From: Mycolicibacterium insubricum
GTDB taxonomy: Bacteria; Actinomycetota; Actinomycetes; Mycobacteriales; Mycobacteriaceae
Direction: 5' to 3'
Length of the DNA: 64,000 nucleotides
Assembly (NCBI RefSeq): GCF_010731615.1
Contig: NZ_AP022618.1
Span: 3,968,001 to 4,032,000 of the forward strand
In this document: piece by piece, positions 51,872 to 60,441 of the stretch
Layout: each line of letters begins with the position of its first letter
How positions within the stretch are numbered: the first letter of the stretch is position 1
Notes under the pieces: generated by a model
What the model was told of the DNA's origin: nothing
What the model saw: only the letters and a program-made list of their open reading frames with translations
Databases searched by the model: none
Position numbers and translations under genes: made by a program

Positions 51872-54240
51872 GCACTCAAGTGAGTCAGCGGAACACCGAC
51901 CGGGCTAACCACACTGTCGGTATCAGCAGCCACCACCTCCCGGAAAGTGACATGCACCGTCGTCTCGGTGATGCCATACATGTTGATCAGCCGCGGCGAT
52001 TCCGGATGACGCTGCATCCAGCCACCCAATTTCTGTGGATCCAGCGCCTCCCCACCGAAGACCACCGCCTCCAACGCCAACTGCGTCCCCCTCTCGGGAT
52101 GGGCAGCATCCACCGCCTGCAACGCATAAAACGCCGACGGCGTCTGGCTCAAAACATTGACCCGCTCAGCCACCAACAACGAGTACAGATCCTCAGGAGC
52201 ACGAACCACCTCGTCAGGGGCCACCACGACCTGGCCCCCGCACAACAACGCACCCCAGATCTCCCACACCGAAAAGTCAAACGCCAGCGAATGGCACTGC
52301 GACCACACCTGCCCCGACCCCGAACCCAACTCCGCCTGCAGCGGACCAAGCAACTCCACCACACTGCGATGAGTAATCGCACAACCCTTAGGTTTACCCG
52401 TAGTCCCCGACGTGTAAATCAGATACGCCACATCATCGACAACCGGACCACCCTCAACCGGAGTCACCGGTTGCTCGGCGATAACCGGGTCCTCGATATC
52501 GATGATCGGCACATCGAACCCAGCGACCCGATCCCGCAACCCAGCAGTAGTCACCACCGCCACCGGACCCGCATCACCAAACACAAACCCGACCCGCTCA
52601 TCCGGGTGCCCCGGATCAACAGGCACATACGCCGCACCGGTCTTCAAAACAGCCAGAATCGCAGTGATCGCATCAGCCGAACGCGGCAACAACAACCCCA
52701 CCCGCGCACCCGGACCAGCACCACGAGCAATCAGCACATGCGCCAACCGATTCGACGCCTCATCAAGGCCCCGATACGACACCGACACACCGTCAAAACG
52801 CAACGCCACCGCATCCGGACCCGCCACAACCTGACGGGCAAACAACCCCGAAATCGACACCCCACTAGAAGAAACCGGGGTGCCCAACACCGCCCGATTA
52901 CCCCATGACTCCAGCTGCTCGCACTCACCCCCGCGTAAGGTGTCAAACGACGACAGCGAGCGGTCCGGGTCGTCTGCCATCGCCCGCACGATGTGCTGCA
53001 ACCGGTCTGCGAGGTCCGCCACCTCGAAGTCGGCGAATGGTTGGCCCGCACCCGCGGTGCTGAGAATCAGCTCGTCGCCGGAGCCGAGGAAGAAGAGACC
53101 GAAATGTCCCAACGGCCCGTGGTTGGTGTAACTAGCGGTAACAGGTGTGCCGGCCAGATCCAGGGTGAGTCTGCCCGGGATGAAGTTGACTGCGACCCGA
53201 TTGGTGACATGCGAGAATCCGGAATGACCGCCCTGTGCACTTTCTAGCGTGTGTACGGGAAACCGCTGGTGCTGGAGCAGTTCCCGGATCCGAGCATCGA
53301 CGTGTCGGCACAGTTCGGCCACCGTGCAGTCCGGTGGCGTCTTCAGTACCAATGGCACAACTCCGGCGAACATGCCGGGCAGCGTCTTGGTTTCCTGACG
53401 CACCCGCCTGCTGACCGGGAAGTCGAGGGCGACTTCGGAAGTGTTAGCTGACCAGGCCCGCACCAATAGCGCACACGCCGCGGTGATCACCGAGTAGCGC
53501 CGGACTCGCAGACTCTTGTTCAGCTCACCGATCTTCTTGATTACAACGGAGTCCAGTTGCGCGGTGGCAGAGGACGAGTACGCATCCCGGCTGCCCGCGG
53601 AGCCGGACAGCCGGGCGTCCAACCCGCTGTCCGGAGGAAGATTGGCGCTCCAGTACGCCCGATCCTCTTGATAATCGTCCGATGCTTCGTATTCCGCCTC
53701 GGCATCGACAACGTCTCGCAATGATCCGAAAGCACTTGTTGGGATAGGCTTGCCTAATGCGAGGGCGGTGTAAACAGATGCGATCCGACGGCTCACCAAG
53801 GCCATGCTGAGTCCGTCTACCGCCATATGATGCCCCAGGCCAAATAGATAAAATTCGTCGGGCTGCGTTTGAAACAGCGCGAATTTAATCAACGGTCCCG
53901 ACAATGACATCGGCACGGATTGAATTGAGGCCGCCAATTCGCGAACATCACGCGCTGGATCTTCCGATCCAGTTAGATCGTGCAGGTCCAGCTTCAAATC
54001 AGCATAGTCGAATGCCTTTTGACGGACCTCGCCCCCGGATTCGAAAAATACGGCCCGGCCAGGTTCGGCGTCGCTCAATGCCTGCCGAATCGCCAGTTCG
54101 AGCAGATCGTGCTTAACTGGGCCGTCGATCTTGCCGAGCAGGCCAAGCTGCCATTCAGTGCCTACCAAACCGGTCTGCTGCGACAGCCAGATGTCCAGCT
54201 GTCCCCGCGTCAACGGTTGGAATTCTCCCCCTGATTCCAC
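50389..54240 (-). CDS. NRPS1 fragment a: starter C-A1(Thr)-T-C2(start)
   Basis: This open frame has 1283 residues. Domain order: N-terminal condensation domain (about 1-445, active HHMAVDG at 137-143) that differs from all other C domains here and is placed to attach the acyl chain; A1 (about 465-965); carrier (LGGDSLSAM, Ser1011); and the first 200 residues of C2 (LHHIAGDG near 1196-1203). A1 pocket residues are Asp655, Phe656, Trp659, Ser698, Val727, Gly729, Met754, Val762, His763 and Lys957: a Thr-like code. Sense ends near YWRQALAG, where bases are missing at 50440. No fatty-acyl ligase is fused or nearby, so the acyl donor must come from elsewhere. Confidence 0.92.
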   Translation of the reverse strand: MESGGEFQPLTRGQLDIWLSQQTGLVGTEWQLGLLGKIDGPVKHDLLELAIRQALSDAEPGRAVFFESGGEVRQKAFDYADLKLDLHDLTGSEDPARDVRELAASIQSVPMSLSGPLIKFALFQTQPDEFYLFGLGHHMAVDGLSMALVSRRIASVYTALALGKPIPTSAFGSLRDVVDAEAEYEASDDYQEDRAYWSANLPPDSGLDARLSGSAGSRDAYSSSATAQLDSVVIKKIGELNKSLRVRRYSVITAACALLVRAWSANTSEVALDFPVSRRVRQETKTLPGMFAGVVPLVLKTPPDCTVAELCRHVDARIRELLQHQRFPVHTLESAQGGHSGFSHVTNRVAVNFIPGRLTLDLAGTPVTASYTNHGPLGHFGLFFLGSGDELILSTAGAGQPFADFEVADLADRLQHIVRAMADDPDRSLSSFDTLRGGECEQLESWGNRAVLGTPVSSSGVSISGLFARQVVAGPDAVALRFDGVSVSYRGLDEASNRLAHVLIARGAGPGARVGLLLPRSADAITAILAVLKTGAAYVPVDPGHPDERVGFVFGDAGPVAVVTTAGLRDRVAGFDVPIIDIEDPVIAEQPVTPVEGGPVVDDVAYLIYTSGTTGKPKGCAITHRSVVELLGPLQAELGSGSGQVWSQCHSLAFDFSVWEIWGALLCGGQVVVAPDEVVRAPEDLYSLLVAERVNVLSQTPSAFYALQAVDAAHPERGTQLALEAVVFGGEALDPQKLGGWMQRHPESPRLINMYGITETTVHVTFREVVAADTDSVVSPVGVPLTHLSAFVLDGWLRPVPVGVVGELYVAGAGVGVGYVGRSGLTGSRFVACPFGGEGVGSGLRMYRTGDLVRWNAAGELEYVGRADEQVKVRGYRIELGEIEAALSACDGVDQVAVIVREDRPGDKRLVGYVTESAAGVVDPVGVRAALGQRLPGYMVPSAVVVLDVLPLTVNGKLDKRALPAPDYGGGLGYRGPSSATEELLAGIFAQVLGVERVGVDDSFFDLGGDSLSAMRVAAAVSAAFDTQLAVRTLFEAPSVALLAPRIGVGSGGRPALMAVERPDVVPLSFAQQRLWFVGQLQGPSAVYNMPVVLRLSGGLDTAALGLALGDVVARHESVRTVFPMVDGVPRQVVLSPEDVDFGWRVVDASGWSQERLGEVIADIVGYRFDVAAEVPLRAQVFDVGDGEFVLAAVLHHIAGDGSSIAPLVRDLGVAYAARSAGQAPGWAPLGVQYADYTLWQRHWLGSESDPGSVISRQLGYWRQALAGCRSGWSYGSAVSGGC

Positions 54241-54261
54241 CCCGTATCCCCCTTTATTTTG

Positions 54262-54492
54262 TTAGGCCCCAGTGGCTCCGGCACGCTCTAGTCTGTCGCG
54301 CAAGGACTTTGGTCGAATATCCGGCCAGTTCTGTTCGATGAATTCCAAGCAGGCGGCACGATCGGCTTCCCCGAATACCGAACGCCAGCCCGCCGGAACA
54401 TCCGCGAAGCTCGGCCACAGGCTGTGCTGCTCTTCGTCATTCATCAGGACAATGAACCTGCCATTGTCATCATCAAATGGATTAACCGCCAT
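54262..54492 (-). CDS. MbtH-like NRPS chaperone
   Basis: This 76-residue protein has the MbtH family signature: [33 protein letters not shown], and the C-terminal [19 protein letters not shown]. The conserved Trp residues are present. MbtH-like proteins bind adenylation domains and are needed for their folding or activity. It is the first gene of the cluster, 21 nt before NRPS1, with GGGAGGG about 10 nt before the ATG. The name reflects the family; it does not imply mycobactin synthesis. Only 58 nt separate its start codon from the inserted IS element. Confidence 0.95.
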   Translation of the reverse strand: MAVNPFDDDNGRFIVLMNDEEQHSLWPSFADVPAGWRSVFGEADRAACLEFIEQNWPDIRPKSLRDRLERAGATGA

Positions 54493-54542
54493 ATCCCATA
54501 TCCCTCCCTAAGCGATGGGACCGTCACTCTATCGAAGCCTAG

Positions 54543-54550
54543 CGGAGCCC
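54543..54550 (+). repeat. Target-site duplication of the IS256-family element, left
   Basis: CGGAGCCC directly precedes the left inverted repeat and is repeated exactly at 56034-56041. Eight bases is the usual duplication length for IS256-family elements. Confidence 0.85.
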
Positions 54551-56033
54551 GGAGCAATGATCAATACCTGTGGATGAGCCTCGGTGTGGGGGCGTGAAAA
54601 TGGGCGCACCTTCCCGAGGATGATCATTACGGAATCAGGTATTCGATCAAGACCGGCGTTGGCGCGCTGGTTGGGAAGGTACGCCCATGCTCACCGTAGT
54701 TCACGATGGCCAGGAGACCAACGACGAAACCGGCGGACGCTCATTGCTCGATGAGATCGTTCGCGACGGCGCTCGGCAGATGCTGGCCACGGCGTTGCAG
54801 GCTGAGGTCGCTGCCTACGTGGCTCAGTACGCCGACCAGCTTGATGACAACGGTCACCGACTGGTGGTGCGCAACGGCTACCACCAAGCCCGTGAGGTGC
54901 TGACCGCGGCCGGCGCAGTCGAGGTGAAAGCTCCGCGGGTCAACGACCGCCGCCTCGACCTGGACACGGGCGAACGCAAGCGGTTCTCCTCCGCGATCCT
55001 GCCGGCCTGGGCGCGCAAGTCTCCGCAGATGAGTGAGGTCCTGCCGCTGCTGTACCTGCATGGCTTGTCGACCAGCGATTTCACCCCGGCCCTGGAGCAG
55101 TTCCTCGGCTCCGGTGCCGGGCTGTCGGCATCCACGATCACCCGGCTGACGTCGCAGTGGCAAGACGAGGCCGCCGCGTTCGGTCGCCGCGATCTGTCGG
55201 GCACCGACTACGTCTACCTGTGGGTTGACGGCATCCATCTCAAGGTCCGTCTGGACCAGGAGAAGCTGTGCCTGCTGGTGATGCTCGGTGTGCGCGCCGA
55301 CGGGCGCAAGGAACTGGTGGCGATCAGCGACGGCTACCGTGAATCGGCCGAGTCGTGGGCCGATCTGCTGCGCGACTGCAAACGGCGCGGCATGACCGCC
55401 CCCGTGCTCGCCGTCGGTGACGGTGCGCTCGGGTTCTGGAAAGCGGTGCGTGAGGTGTTCCCGGCCACCAAAGAGCAGCGGTGCTGGTTCCACAAGCAGG
55501 CTAATGTTCTTGCCGCACTGCCGAAATCAGCACACCCGTCGGCCCTGGCGGCACTCAAGGAGATCTACAACGCCGAGGATATCGACAAGGCCCAGCTCGC
55601 GGTGAAAGCGTTCGAGGTCGATTTCGGCGCCAAGTACCCCAAGGCGGTCGCCAAGATCACCGACGACCTCGATGTGCTGCTGGAGTTCTTCAAGTACCCG
55701 GCCGAACATTGGATCCACCTGCGTACGACCAATCCGATCGAAAGCACCTTCGCCACAGTGCGTTTGAGGACCAAGGTGACCAAGGGGCCGGGATCGCGGG
55801 TGGCCGGTCTGGCCATGGCCTACAAGCTGATCGATGCCGCCGCGGCCCGTTGGCGGGCTGTCAACGCCCCGCACCTGGTTGCCCTGGTGCGCGCTGGCGC
55901 GGCCTTCCACAAAGGCAAGCTGCTTGAGCGTCCCGCCGACATCACGCCGCAGACACCGCCCTCAGACGACGATCAGCACGCCGGGACGGAGGTCGCCTGA
56001 AACACCCCGATCCACAGGTATTGACAATTCCTC
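54551..56033 (+). mobile_element. IS256-family insertion sequence
   Basis: This is a complete element of 1483 bp with one transposase gene. The ends carry imperfect inverted repeats that share TCAATACCTGTGGAT exactly (left 54561-54575, right 56010-56024 inverted), extending outward with mismatches to the ends. The 8-bp duplication CGGAGCCC flanks it. It sits between mbtH (58 nt away) and the operator-like array near lpqW, so it entered the control region of the lipopeptide cluster. The perfect duplication and intact transposase suggest a recent insertion. Confidence 0.92.
54687..56000 (+). CDS. IS256-family transposase
   Basis: This 437-residue DDE transposase has the usual length for the family. 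The catalytic acids fit YLWVDGIHLKVR (first Asp), VLAVGDGALGFWKAV (second Asp) and RTTNPIESTFATVRLRT (Glu). The family motif CWFHKQANVLAALPKS lies between the second Asp and the Glu. ATG 54687 follows GGGAAGGT. No frameshift is seen, so the enzyme should be active. It is transcribed away from mbtH, toward lpqW's 3' end. Confidence 0.95.
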   Translation: MLTVVHDGQETNDETGGRSLLDEIVRDGARQMLATALQAEVAAYVAQYADQLDDNGHRLVVRNGYHQAREVLTAAGAVEVKAPRVNDRRLDLDTGERKRFSSAILPAWARKSPQMSEVLPLLYLHGLSTSDFTPALEQFLGSGAGLSASTITRLTSQWQDEAAAFGRRDLSGTDYVYLWVDGIHLKVRLDQEKLCLLVMLGVRADGRKELVAISDGYRESAESWADLLRDCKRRGMTAPVLAVGDGALGFWKAVREVFPATKEQRCWFHKQANVLAALPKSAHPSALAALKEIYNAEDIDKAQLAVKAFEVDFGAKYPKAVAKITDDLDVLLEFFKYPAEHWIHLRTTNPIESTFATVRLRTKVTKGPGSRVAGLAMAYKLIDAAAARWRAVNAPHLVALVRAGAAFHKGKLLERPADITPQTPPSDDDQHAGTEVA

Positions 56034-56041
56034 CGGAGCCC
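56034..56041 (+). repeat. Target-site duplication of the IS256-family element, right
   Basis: CGGAGCCC directly follows the right end of the element and equals 54543-54550. Joining the two flanks restores a continuous mbtH upstream region. Confidence 0.85.
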
Positions 56042-56058
56042 GCAGACGGAACCCATCG

Positions 56059-56152
56059 TTCGTACGAAAAATGTTTGCAATTGCAACATGTTCTCGTTAT
56101 TGATTTGATTGCATATGCAACCGTTACCGCCGAGTATTGTTTGCATTCGCAA
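56059..56152 (-). promoter_or_regulatory. Array of three 12-bp palindromic operators, probable native control region of the NRPS operon
   Basis: Three related sites occur in 78 nt: TTGCAATTGCAA (56075-56086, perfect palindrome), TTGCATATGCAA (56109-56120, perfect palindrome) and TTGCATTCGCAA (56141-56152, one mismatch). Start-to-start distances are 34 and 32 nt, about three helical turns, so a protein could bind all on one face. A separate palindrome, TTCGTACGAA, is at 56059-56068. The DNA is AT-rich. The region lies after the lpqW stop, so its natural target is the mbtH operon, now split off by the IS element. The binding protein is unknown. Confidence 0.6.
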
Positions 56153-56228
56153 GGGGGTACGGCGGCGAAATGGCGGGTGAACCGCTGGTCAGCGGCATCC
56201 CAGTCCCCGTAACTCGAATTACCGTGTG

Positions 56229-58130
56229 CTACTGGGGAACTTTGGTCCAGGTGCCCGCGTCGCCGACGATGCCGACCGGAACCGCACCCGTCAGGCTCAC
56301 GCCCTGTACCGACGGGCCGGCCGCGACGATGGTGGTGTCCTGGATGATCGGCAGCACCACCGACAGGTCCCACAGCTTCGGCTCCACGGCCGCCAGCACC
56401 TCGTCCAAGCTGCCCGAACCGCGCAGCGCAGCCTCGATGCTGGGCTGAATGTCGTGATCGCAGATCTGGGTCAGGTTCGACGGCGCCTGCACCAGCTCCC
56501 CCGGTGACGGCGCGGGCACCGAGGCACTGGTCTGCGCGGTCGCTGTCGTTGTACTGGGAGTGTGCTGGGAGACAGTGGTTTTCGGTGTTGGCGTGGTCTT
56601 CGGCGCCGAGGTTGCCGTCGTCGTCGAGACCGGGCTGGTCGTCATCTGCGGTGCCCCGGAGGTGACCACGGTCGTTGTCTCCAGTGACCGGCAGCCGTAC
56701 CGCGACGCCAGTGACGTCGCCAGGTCCCCGCCGGCGGCATGCCAGCCCATGATCGCGTCGACCCGGTTGTTCACCAGTGCGTCCCCGTAGAGCGCCACTG
56801 GGTCCAGCGCCGACACCGAGGCGTCGATCCCGACGTTGCGCAGCTGGTCGGCCGCGGTGTTGGCCACCGCCACCGCCGTCGGGTCGTTGGCCGCCGCCCC
56901 GATCACCAGCGTCAGCTGCTTGCCGTCCTTACTGATGGTGCCGCGCGTCGGCGTCGCCCCCGGCTCGGCCGGCTTGGACTCGTTGGTCACCGTGTAGCCG
57001 GCCTTGGCCAGCAGCTCGAGTGCCGCCGGCTTGCCGATCTTGGGCGGCGCGGTCGGCACGTAACCCGGATCCGAGGGCGAGCGCACCTGTGCCTGCGCCA
57101 GTGTCACCGTGTTGTCGCTGCCGGCGCCGACGGCGGCCAGCAGGTCGGTGTCCAGCAGCCCCATGATCGCCTTGCGCACCAACAGGTCGTCGAGATGCGG
57201 CTGACCGCCGCGCAGGGTCAGCTGCATGACCCGCGGTGTCACGATGCGGTTGGTCCGCACATCCGGGATGGCCGAGAGCTGCGCGAACGCCGCCGCCCCG
57301 CCGTGCACCTGGGCGACCTGGGTGTCCCCGATGCGGATCGAATCGGCCAGCGCCGCCGTCGCACCGGCGCGGCGGAACAGGATCAGGTCCGGCACCGCGG
57401 GCGGCCCCCAGTACCGGTCGTTGCGGGCCAGCAGGATCTCGTCACGCTGCGGGTCGATGGTCTCCACCCGGAACTGGCCGCCGGTCACCGGCATCACCCG
57501 GGCCAGCCCCGCGCCGAAGCCGCCCGGAATGTCCTTGACGATGTGGGCCGGCAGCAGGTCGGCGAACAGCTCGCGCCACGCCGGATAGGGCTGGGAGAAC
57601 GTCACCACCGCGGTCTTTCCGCCCTCGATGGACTGCACCCCGGTGATCAGGTCATAGCCCGACGGGTCGACCACCCCGGGCTGGCTGACCATCTGGCGCC
57701 ACAGGTACCAGAAGTCGTCGGCCACAATCGGGGCGTTGTCGGTCCAGGACGCCTCGGGGCGGATCTTGTAGGTCACCGTGAAAGGTTCCTGCGAGGTCAC
57801 CTCCGCCGACACCAGCAACGTCGGGTCCATCTCCCAGCGCGACCCGGTCGACGTCTTGGGGTCCGGGATCGGCCGGAACGCACTGGGCAGCACCAGGGCG
57901 CTGATCGCGGCGCTGACCGGTGACTGGTCGGACAGCAGATGCGGATTGAACCCCGGCCCGATGTTGTCGATACCGACGATGATCTGCGTAGCCTTGGGCT
58001 TCGGGGTGGCCGTGCTCACCGGCGTATCGGTGCTCTGCGGGGCCGGCGGCGGGTTGACGGTGCACCCGACCAGCAGCGCCACCGACACCATCGCCGCGGC
58101 TCCACGAGCGCGGCGGGCGACGTTTGGCAC
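56229..58130 (-). CDS. lpqW: Lipoprotein LpqW (PIM/LAM branch-point regulator)
   Basis: This 633-residue protein has a lipoprotein signal ending [17 protein letters not shown] (lipobox LVGC, acylated Cys near 25). It then has the fold of a family 5 solute-binding protein ([40 protein letters not shown]). A Thr/Pro/Ser-rich low-complexity insert lies near 520-560. In M. smegmatis LpqW controls flow of polar PIMs toward lipoarabinomannan and interacts genetically with pimE, which is also in this window. GTG 58130 is chosen because the signal peptide begins there; the open frame continues upstream into typA without sense. The length is close to the 635 residues I recall for the M. tuberculosis protein. 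Confidence 0.93.
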   Translation of the reverse strand: MPNVARRARGAAAMVSVALLVGCTVNPPPAPQSTDTPVSTATPKPKATQIIVGIDNIGPGFNPHLLSDQSPVSAAISALVLPSAFRPIPDPKTSTGSRWEMDPTLLVSAEVTSQEPFTVTYKIRPEASWTDNAPIVADDFWYLWRQMVSQPGVVDPSGYDLITGVQSIEGGKTAVVTFSQPYPAWRELFADLLPAHIVKDIPGGFGAGLARVMPVTGGQFRVETIDPQRDEILLARNDRYWGPPAVPDLILFRRAGATAALADSIRIGDTQVAQVHGGAAAFAQLSAIPDVRTNRIVTPRVMQLTLRGGQPHLDDLLVRKAIMGLLDTDLLAAVGAGSDNTVTLAQAQVRSPSDPGYVPTAPPKIGKPAALELLAKAGYTVTNESKPAEPGATPTRGTISKDGKQLTLVIGAAANDPTAVAVANTAADQLRNVGIDASVSALDPVALYGDALVNNRVDAIMGWHAAGGDLATSLASRYGCRSLETTTVVTSGAPQMTTSPVSTTTATSAPKTTPTPKTTVSQHTPSTTTATAQTSASVPAPSPGELVQAPSNLTQICDHDIQPSIEAALRGSGSLDEVLAAVEPKLWDLSVVLPIIQDTTIVAAGPSVQGVSLTGAVPVGIVGDAGTWTKVPQ

Positions 58131-58219
58131 GGCTATCAGGGTATCGGCACCGCGGCGGGCCCCCCGACCTGGAGGTACCGGCCGTCGCGGCGGCTCGCAG
58201 CGGGACACCGACGGGTCCG

Positions 58220-60127
58220 CTACGCCTTGGCGGCCTGCTTGGCCCGGTTGCGGTTGCGGGCCCGGGTGTTGGCGTCCAGGTCGACCTTGCGCACCCGCAC
58301 GATCTCCGGGGTCACCTCGACACACTCGTCGGAGGCGCAGAACTCCATCGCCTGCTCCAGATCCAGCGTGAGCGGCCTCGCCAGGGTCTCCATCACGTCG
58401 GCCGTCGAGGACCGCATGTTGGTGAGCTTCTTCTCCCGGGTGACGTTGACGTCGAGGTCCTCGGCGCGCGGGTTGATGCCCACCACCTGGCCCTCGTAGG
58501 TGTCCTCGCCGGGCTCGACGAAGAACTGCCCGCGGTCGGCCAGCTGGATCATGGCGAACGGGGTGATCGAGCCCGAGCGGTCAGACACCAGCGAGCCGGT
58601 GTGCCGGGCCCGGATCTCCCCGGCCCAGGGCCGGTAGCCGTCGAACACGGCGTTGGCGATGCCGGTGCCGCGGGTCAGGGTGAGGAAGTCGGTGCGGAAG
58701 CCGATCAGGCCGCGGCTGGGCACGATGAAGTCCATCCGGACCCATCCGGCGGCGTGGTTGGTCATCTCCTCCATCCGGCCCTTGCGCGCGGCCATCAGCT
58801 GGGTGATGGCGCCGACAAACTCCTCGGGGCAGTCGATGGTCATCGCCTCGAAGGGCTCGTGCACCTTGCCGTCGATGGTGCGGGTGACCACCTGCGGCTT
58901 GCCGACGGTCAGCTCGAAGCCCTCGCGGCGCATCTGCTCGACCAGGATGGCCAGCGCCAGCTCACCGCGGCCCTGCACCTCCCAGGCGTCCGGGCGGCCG
59001 ATGTCGACGACCCGGATCGACACGTTGCCCACCAGCTCGGCGTCCAGGCGGCTGCGCACCATCCGGGCGGTCAGCTTGTGCCCGGACACCTTGCCGGCCA
59101 GCGGCGAGGTGTTGGTGCCGATGGTCACCGAGATCGCCGGCTCGTCGACGGTGATCCGGGGCAGCGCGTGCGCATGCTCGGGGTCGGCGAGGGTGTCGCC
59201 GATCATGATCTCCGGCAGCCCGGCGACTGCGACGATGTCGCCCGCGACGGCCTCGCTGGTCGGGGTGCGCTCGACGCCCTCGGTGGCCAGCAGCTCGGTG
59301 ATCTTGGCGCTGGTGATCACCGGGGCGCCGTCGACCTCGCGCATCCAGGCGACCTGCTGGCCCTTCTTGAGCCGGCCGTTGTAGATGCGGATCAGTGCGA
59401 GGCGGCCCAGGAACGCCGAGGCGTCCAGGTTGGTGACCAGTGCCTGCAGCGGGGCCTCCGCGTCGCCCAACGGTGCGGGGATGTGCTCCATCAGCACGTC
59501 GAAGAGGGGGTCCAGGTTCTCCCCGTCGGGGTTCTCGCCGTTCTGGGGTTGGCTGGTGCTGGCGATGCCGGCGCGGCCCGAGGCGTACAGGGTCGGCAGG
59601 TCCAGGGCCTTCTCGGCGGCGGCCTGGGCTTCCTCGTCGAGGTCGGAGGCCACGTCGAGCAGCAGGTCGTGGGATTCCTCGACGACCTCGGCGATGCGGG
59701 CGTCGGGCCGGTCGGTCTTGTTGACGACGAGGATCACCGGAAGGTGCGCGGTCAGGGCCTTGCGCAGCACGAACCGGGTCTGCGGCAGTGGGCCCTCGGA
59801 GGCGTCGACCAGCAGCACCACGCCGTCAACCATCGACAGGCCGCGCTCCACCTCGCCGCCGAAGTCGGCGTGGCCGGGGGTGTCGATCACGTTGATGACG
59901 GTGACCGTGCCGTCGGGGTTGTGCCGGTGTACCGCGGTGTTCTTGGCCAGGATGGTGATGCCCTTTTCCCGCTCCAGGTCACCGGAGTCCATGATGCGCT
60001 CGGTGGCGTCGTCCCCCCGGTGGTGCAGAGCGCCGGACTGCCGCAGCATCGCGTCGACGAGAGTGGTTTTGCCGTGGTCGACGTGAGCGACGATCGCGAC
60101 GTTTCTAAAGTTGGGGGCAGCAGTCAC
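58220..60127 (-). CDS. typA: Ribosome-associated GTPase TypA/BipA
   Basis: This 635-residue translational GTPase has all G motifs at the N-terminus: AHVDHGKTT (G1, about 14-22), the ITI switch ([12 protein letters not shown]), [11 protein letters not shown] (G3), NKTD (G4) and SGRAG (G5 region). Domain II ([15 protein letters not shown]), domains III and V, and the BipA-specific C-terminal domain follow, with [15 protein letters not shown]. It binds the ribosome under stress or cold. GTG 60127 gives the standard N-terminus. It is divergent from a small Cys-rich protein gene (53 nt) and upstream of lpqW on the same strand (89 nt), as in M. tuberculosis. Confidence 0.95.
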   Translation of the reverse strand: MTAAPNFRNVAIVAHVDHGKTTLVDAMLRQSGALHHRGDDATERIMDSGDLEREKGITILAKNTAVHRHNPDGTVTVINVIDTPGHADFGGEVERGLSMVDGVVLLVDASEGPLPQTRFVLRKALTAHLPVILVVNKTDRPDARIAEVVEESHDLLLDVASDLDEEAQAAAEKALDLPTLYASGRAGIASTSQPQNGENPDGENLDPLFDVLMEHIPAPLGDAEAPLQALVTNLDASAFLGRLALIRIYNGRLKKGQQVAWMREVDGAPVITSAKITELLATEGVERTPTSEAVAGDIVAVAGLPEIMIGDTLADPEHAHALPRITVDEPAISVTIGTNTSPLAGKVSGHKLTARMVRSRLDAELVGNVSIRVVDIGRPDAWEVQGRGELALAILVEQMRREGFELTVGKPQVVTRTIDGKVHEPFEAMTIDCPEEFVGAITQLMAARKGRMEEMTNHAAGWVRMDFIVPSRGLIGFRTDFLTLTRGTGIANAVFDGYRPWAGEIRARHTGSLVSDRSGSITPFAMIQLADRGQFFVEPGEDTYEGQVVGINPRAEDLDVNVTREKKLTNMRSSTADVMETLARPLTLDLEQAMEFCASDECVEVTPEIVRVRKVDLDANTRARNRNRAKQAAKA

Positions 60128-60180
60128 GGCCCAATTGTCGCAGCGCGGGCCCCCGATCACGAAAACGAGACCCCCGGCCC

Positions 60181-60348
60181 GTGAAACCCAGCAAGCTCGC
60201 CAAGCTCAAGCCGAAGAAGAAATGCTGCCGTTCCAGCACCCGTTGCGGCCGCTGCCCGGTGGTGGTCAGCAAAGTTAGGCGGGCGTCGGAGGCCGGTATC
60301 ACGGGCAAGGAATTGGAGCGGGTTTTCAAGCAGTCCCGCAAACGCTGA
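60181..60348 (+). CDS. Small Lys/Cys-rich protein (55 residues)
   Basis: GTG 60181 opens a 55-codon frame: VKPSKLAKLKPKKKCCRSST, RCGRCPVVVSKVRRASEAGI, then TGKELERVFKQSRKR. The four Cys (CC....C..C) with flanking basic residues look like a zinc knuckle; the protein is very basic and may bind nucleic acid. Similar small proteins occur next to typA in actinobacteria as far as I recall. No Shine-Dalgarno site is seen, so it may be leaderless. It is divergent from typA. Confidence 0.7.
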   Translation: MKPSKLAKLKPKKKCCRSSTRCGRCPVVVSKVRRASEAGITGKELERVFKQSRKR

Positions 60349-60441
60349 GCCCGCTCGCGTTAGGGTCGACGTCGTCGCACACCGACGGTTTTACCAGGAC
60401 TGACCTGGCACACGAAACGATGACGAACACGAGGAGGACTC

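Larger units (their letters stand above)
45140..54240 (-). other. NRPS1 locus, reconstructed as one gene (C-A-T-C-A-T-E-C)
   Basis: Three open frames are consecutive pieces of one synthetase. Lesions: 50355-50357 reads TTA where the repeat copy has CGG, giving an in-frame stop; at 50417 four bases are missing; at 50440 one C is missing; at 48367-48372 there are six C where all other copies have five. Correcting the indels (+5, -1) gives 9105 nt, a frame of 3034 residues. Modules: starter C-A1-T; C-A2-T-E; then a final D-to-L C domain that serves the first A of NRPS2. GTG 54240 has AAGGGGG 8 nt upstream, and mbtH is 21 nt before it. Confidence 0.85.

Noticed and set aside
34740..52900. CRISPR-like repetition
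   Set aside because: Repeats are kilobase-scale coding modules, not short repeats with unique spacers.
21728..54240. Standard glycopeptidolipid locus
   Set aside because: Export genes fit, but the peptide order (Thr-Thr-X-Phe-Thr-X), the terminal TE and the lack of glycosyltransferase and methyltransferase sets do not fit Phe-alloThr-Ala-alaninol synthesis.
54262..54492. Mycobactin-type siderophore cluster
   Set aside because: An MbtH-like protein is present, but there is no salicylate synthase, salicyl-AMP ligase, lysine hydroxylase or polyketide synthase, and codes point to Thr and Phe.
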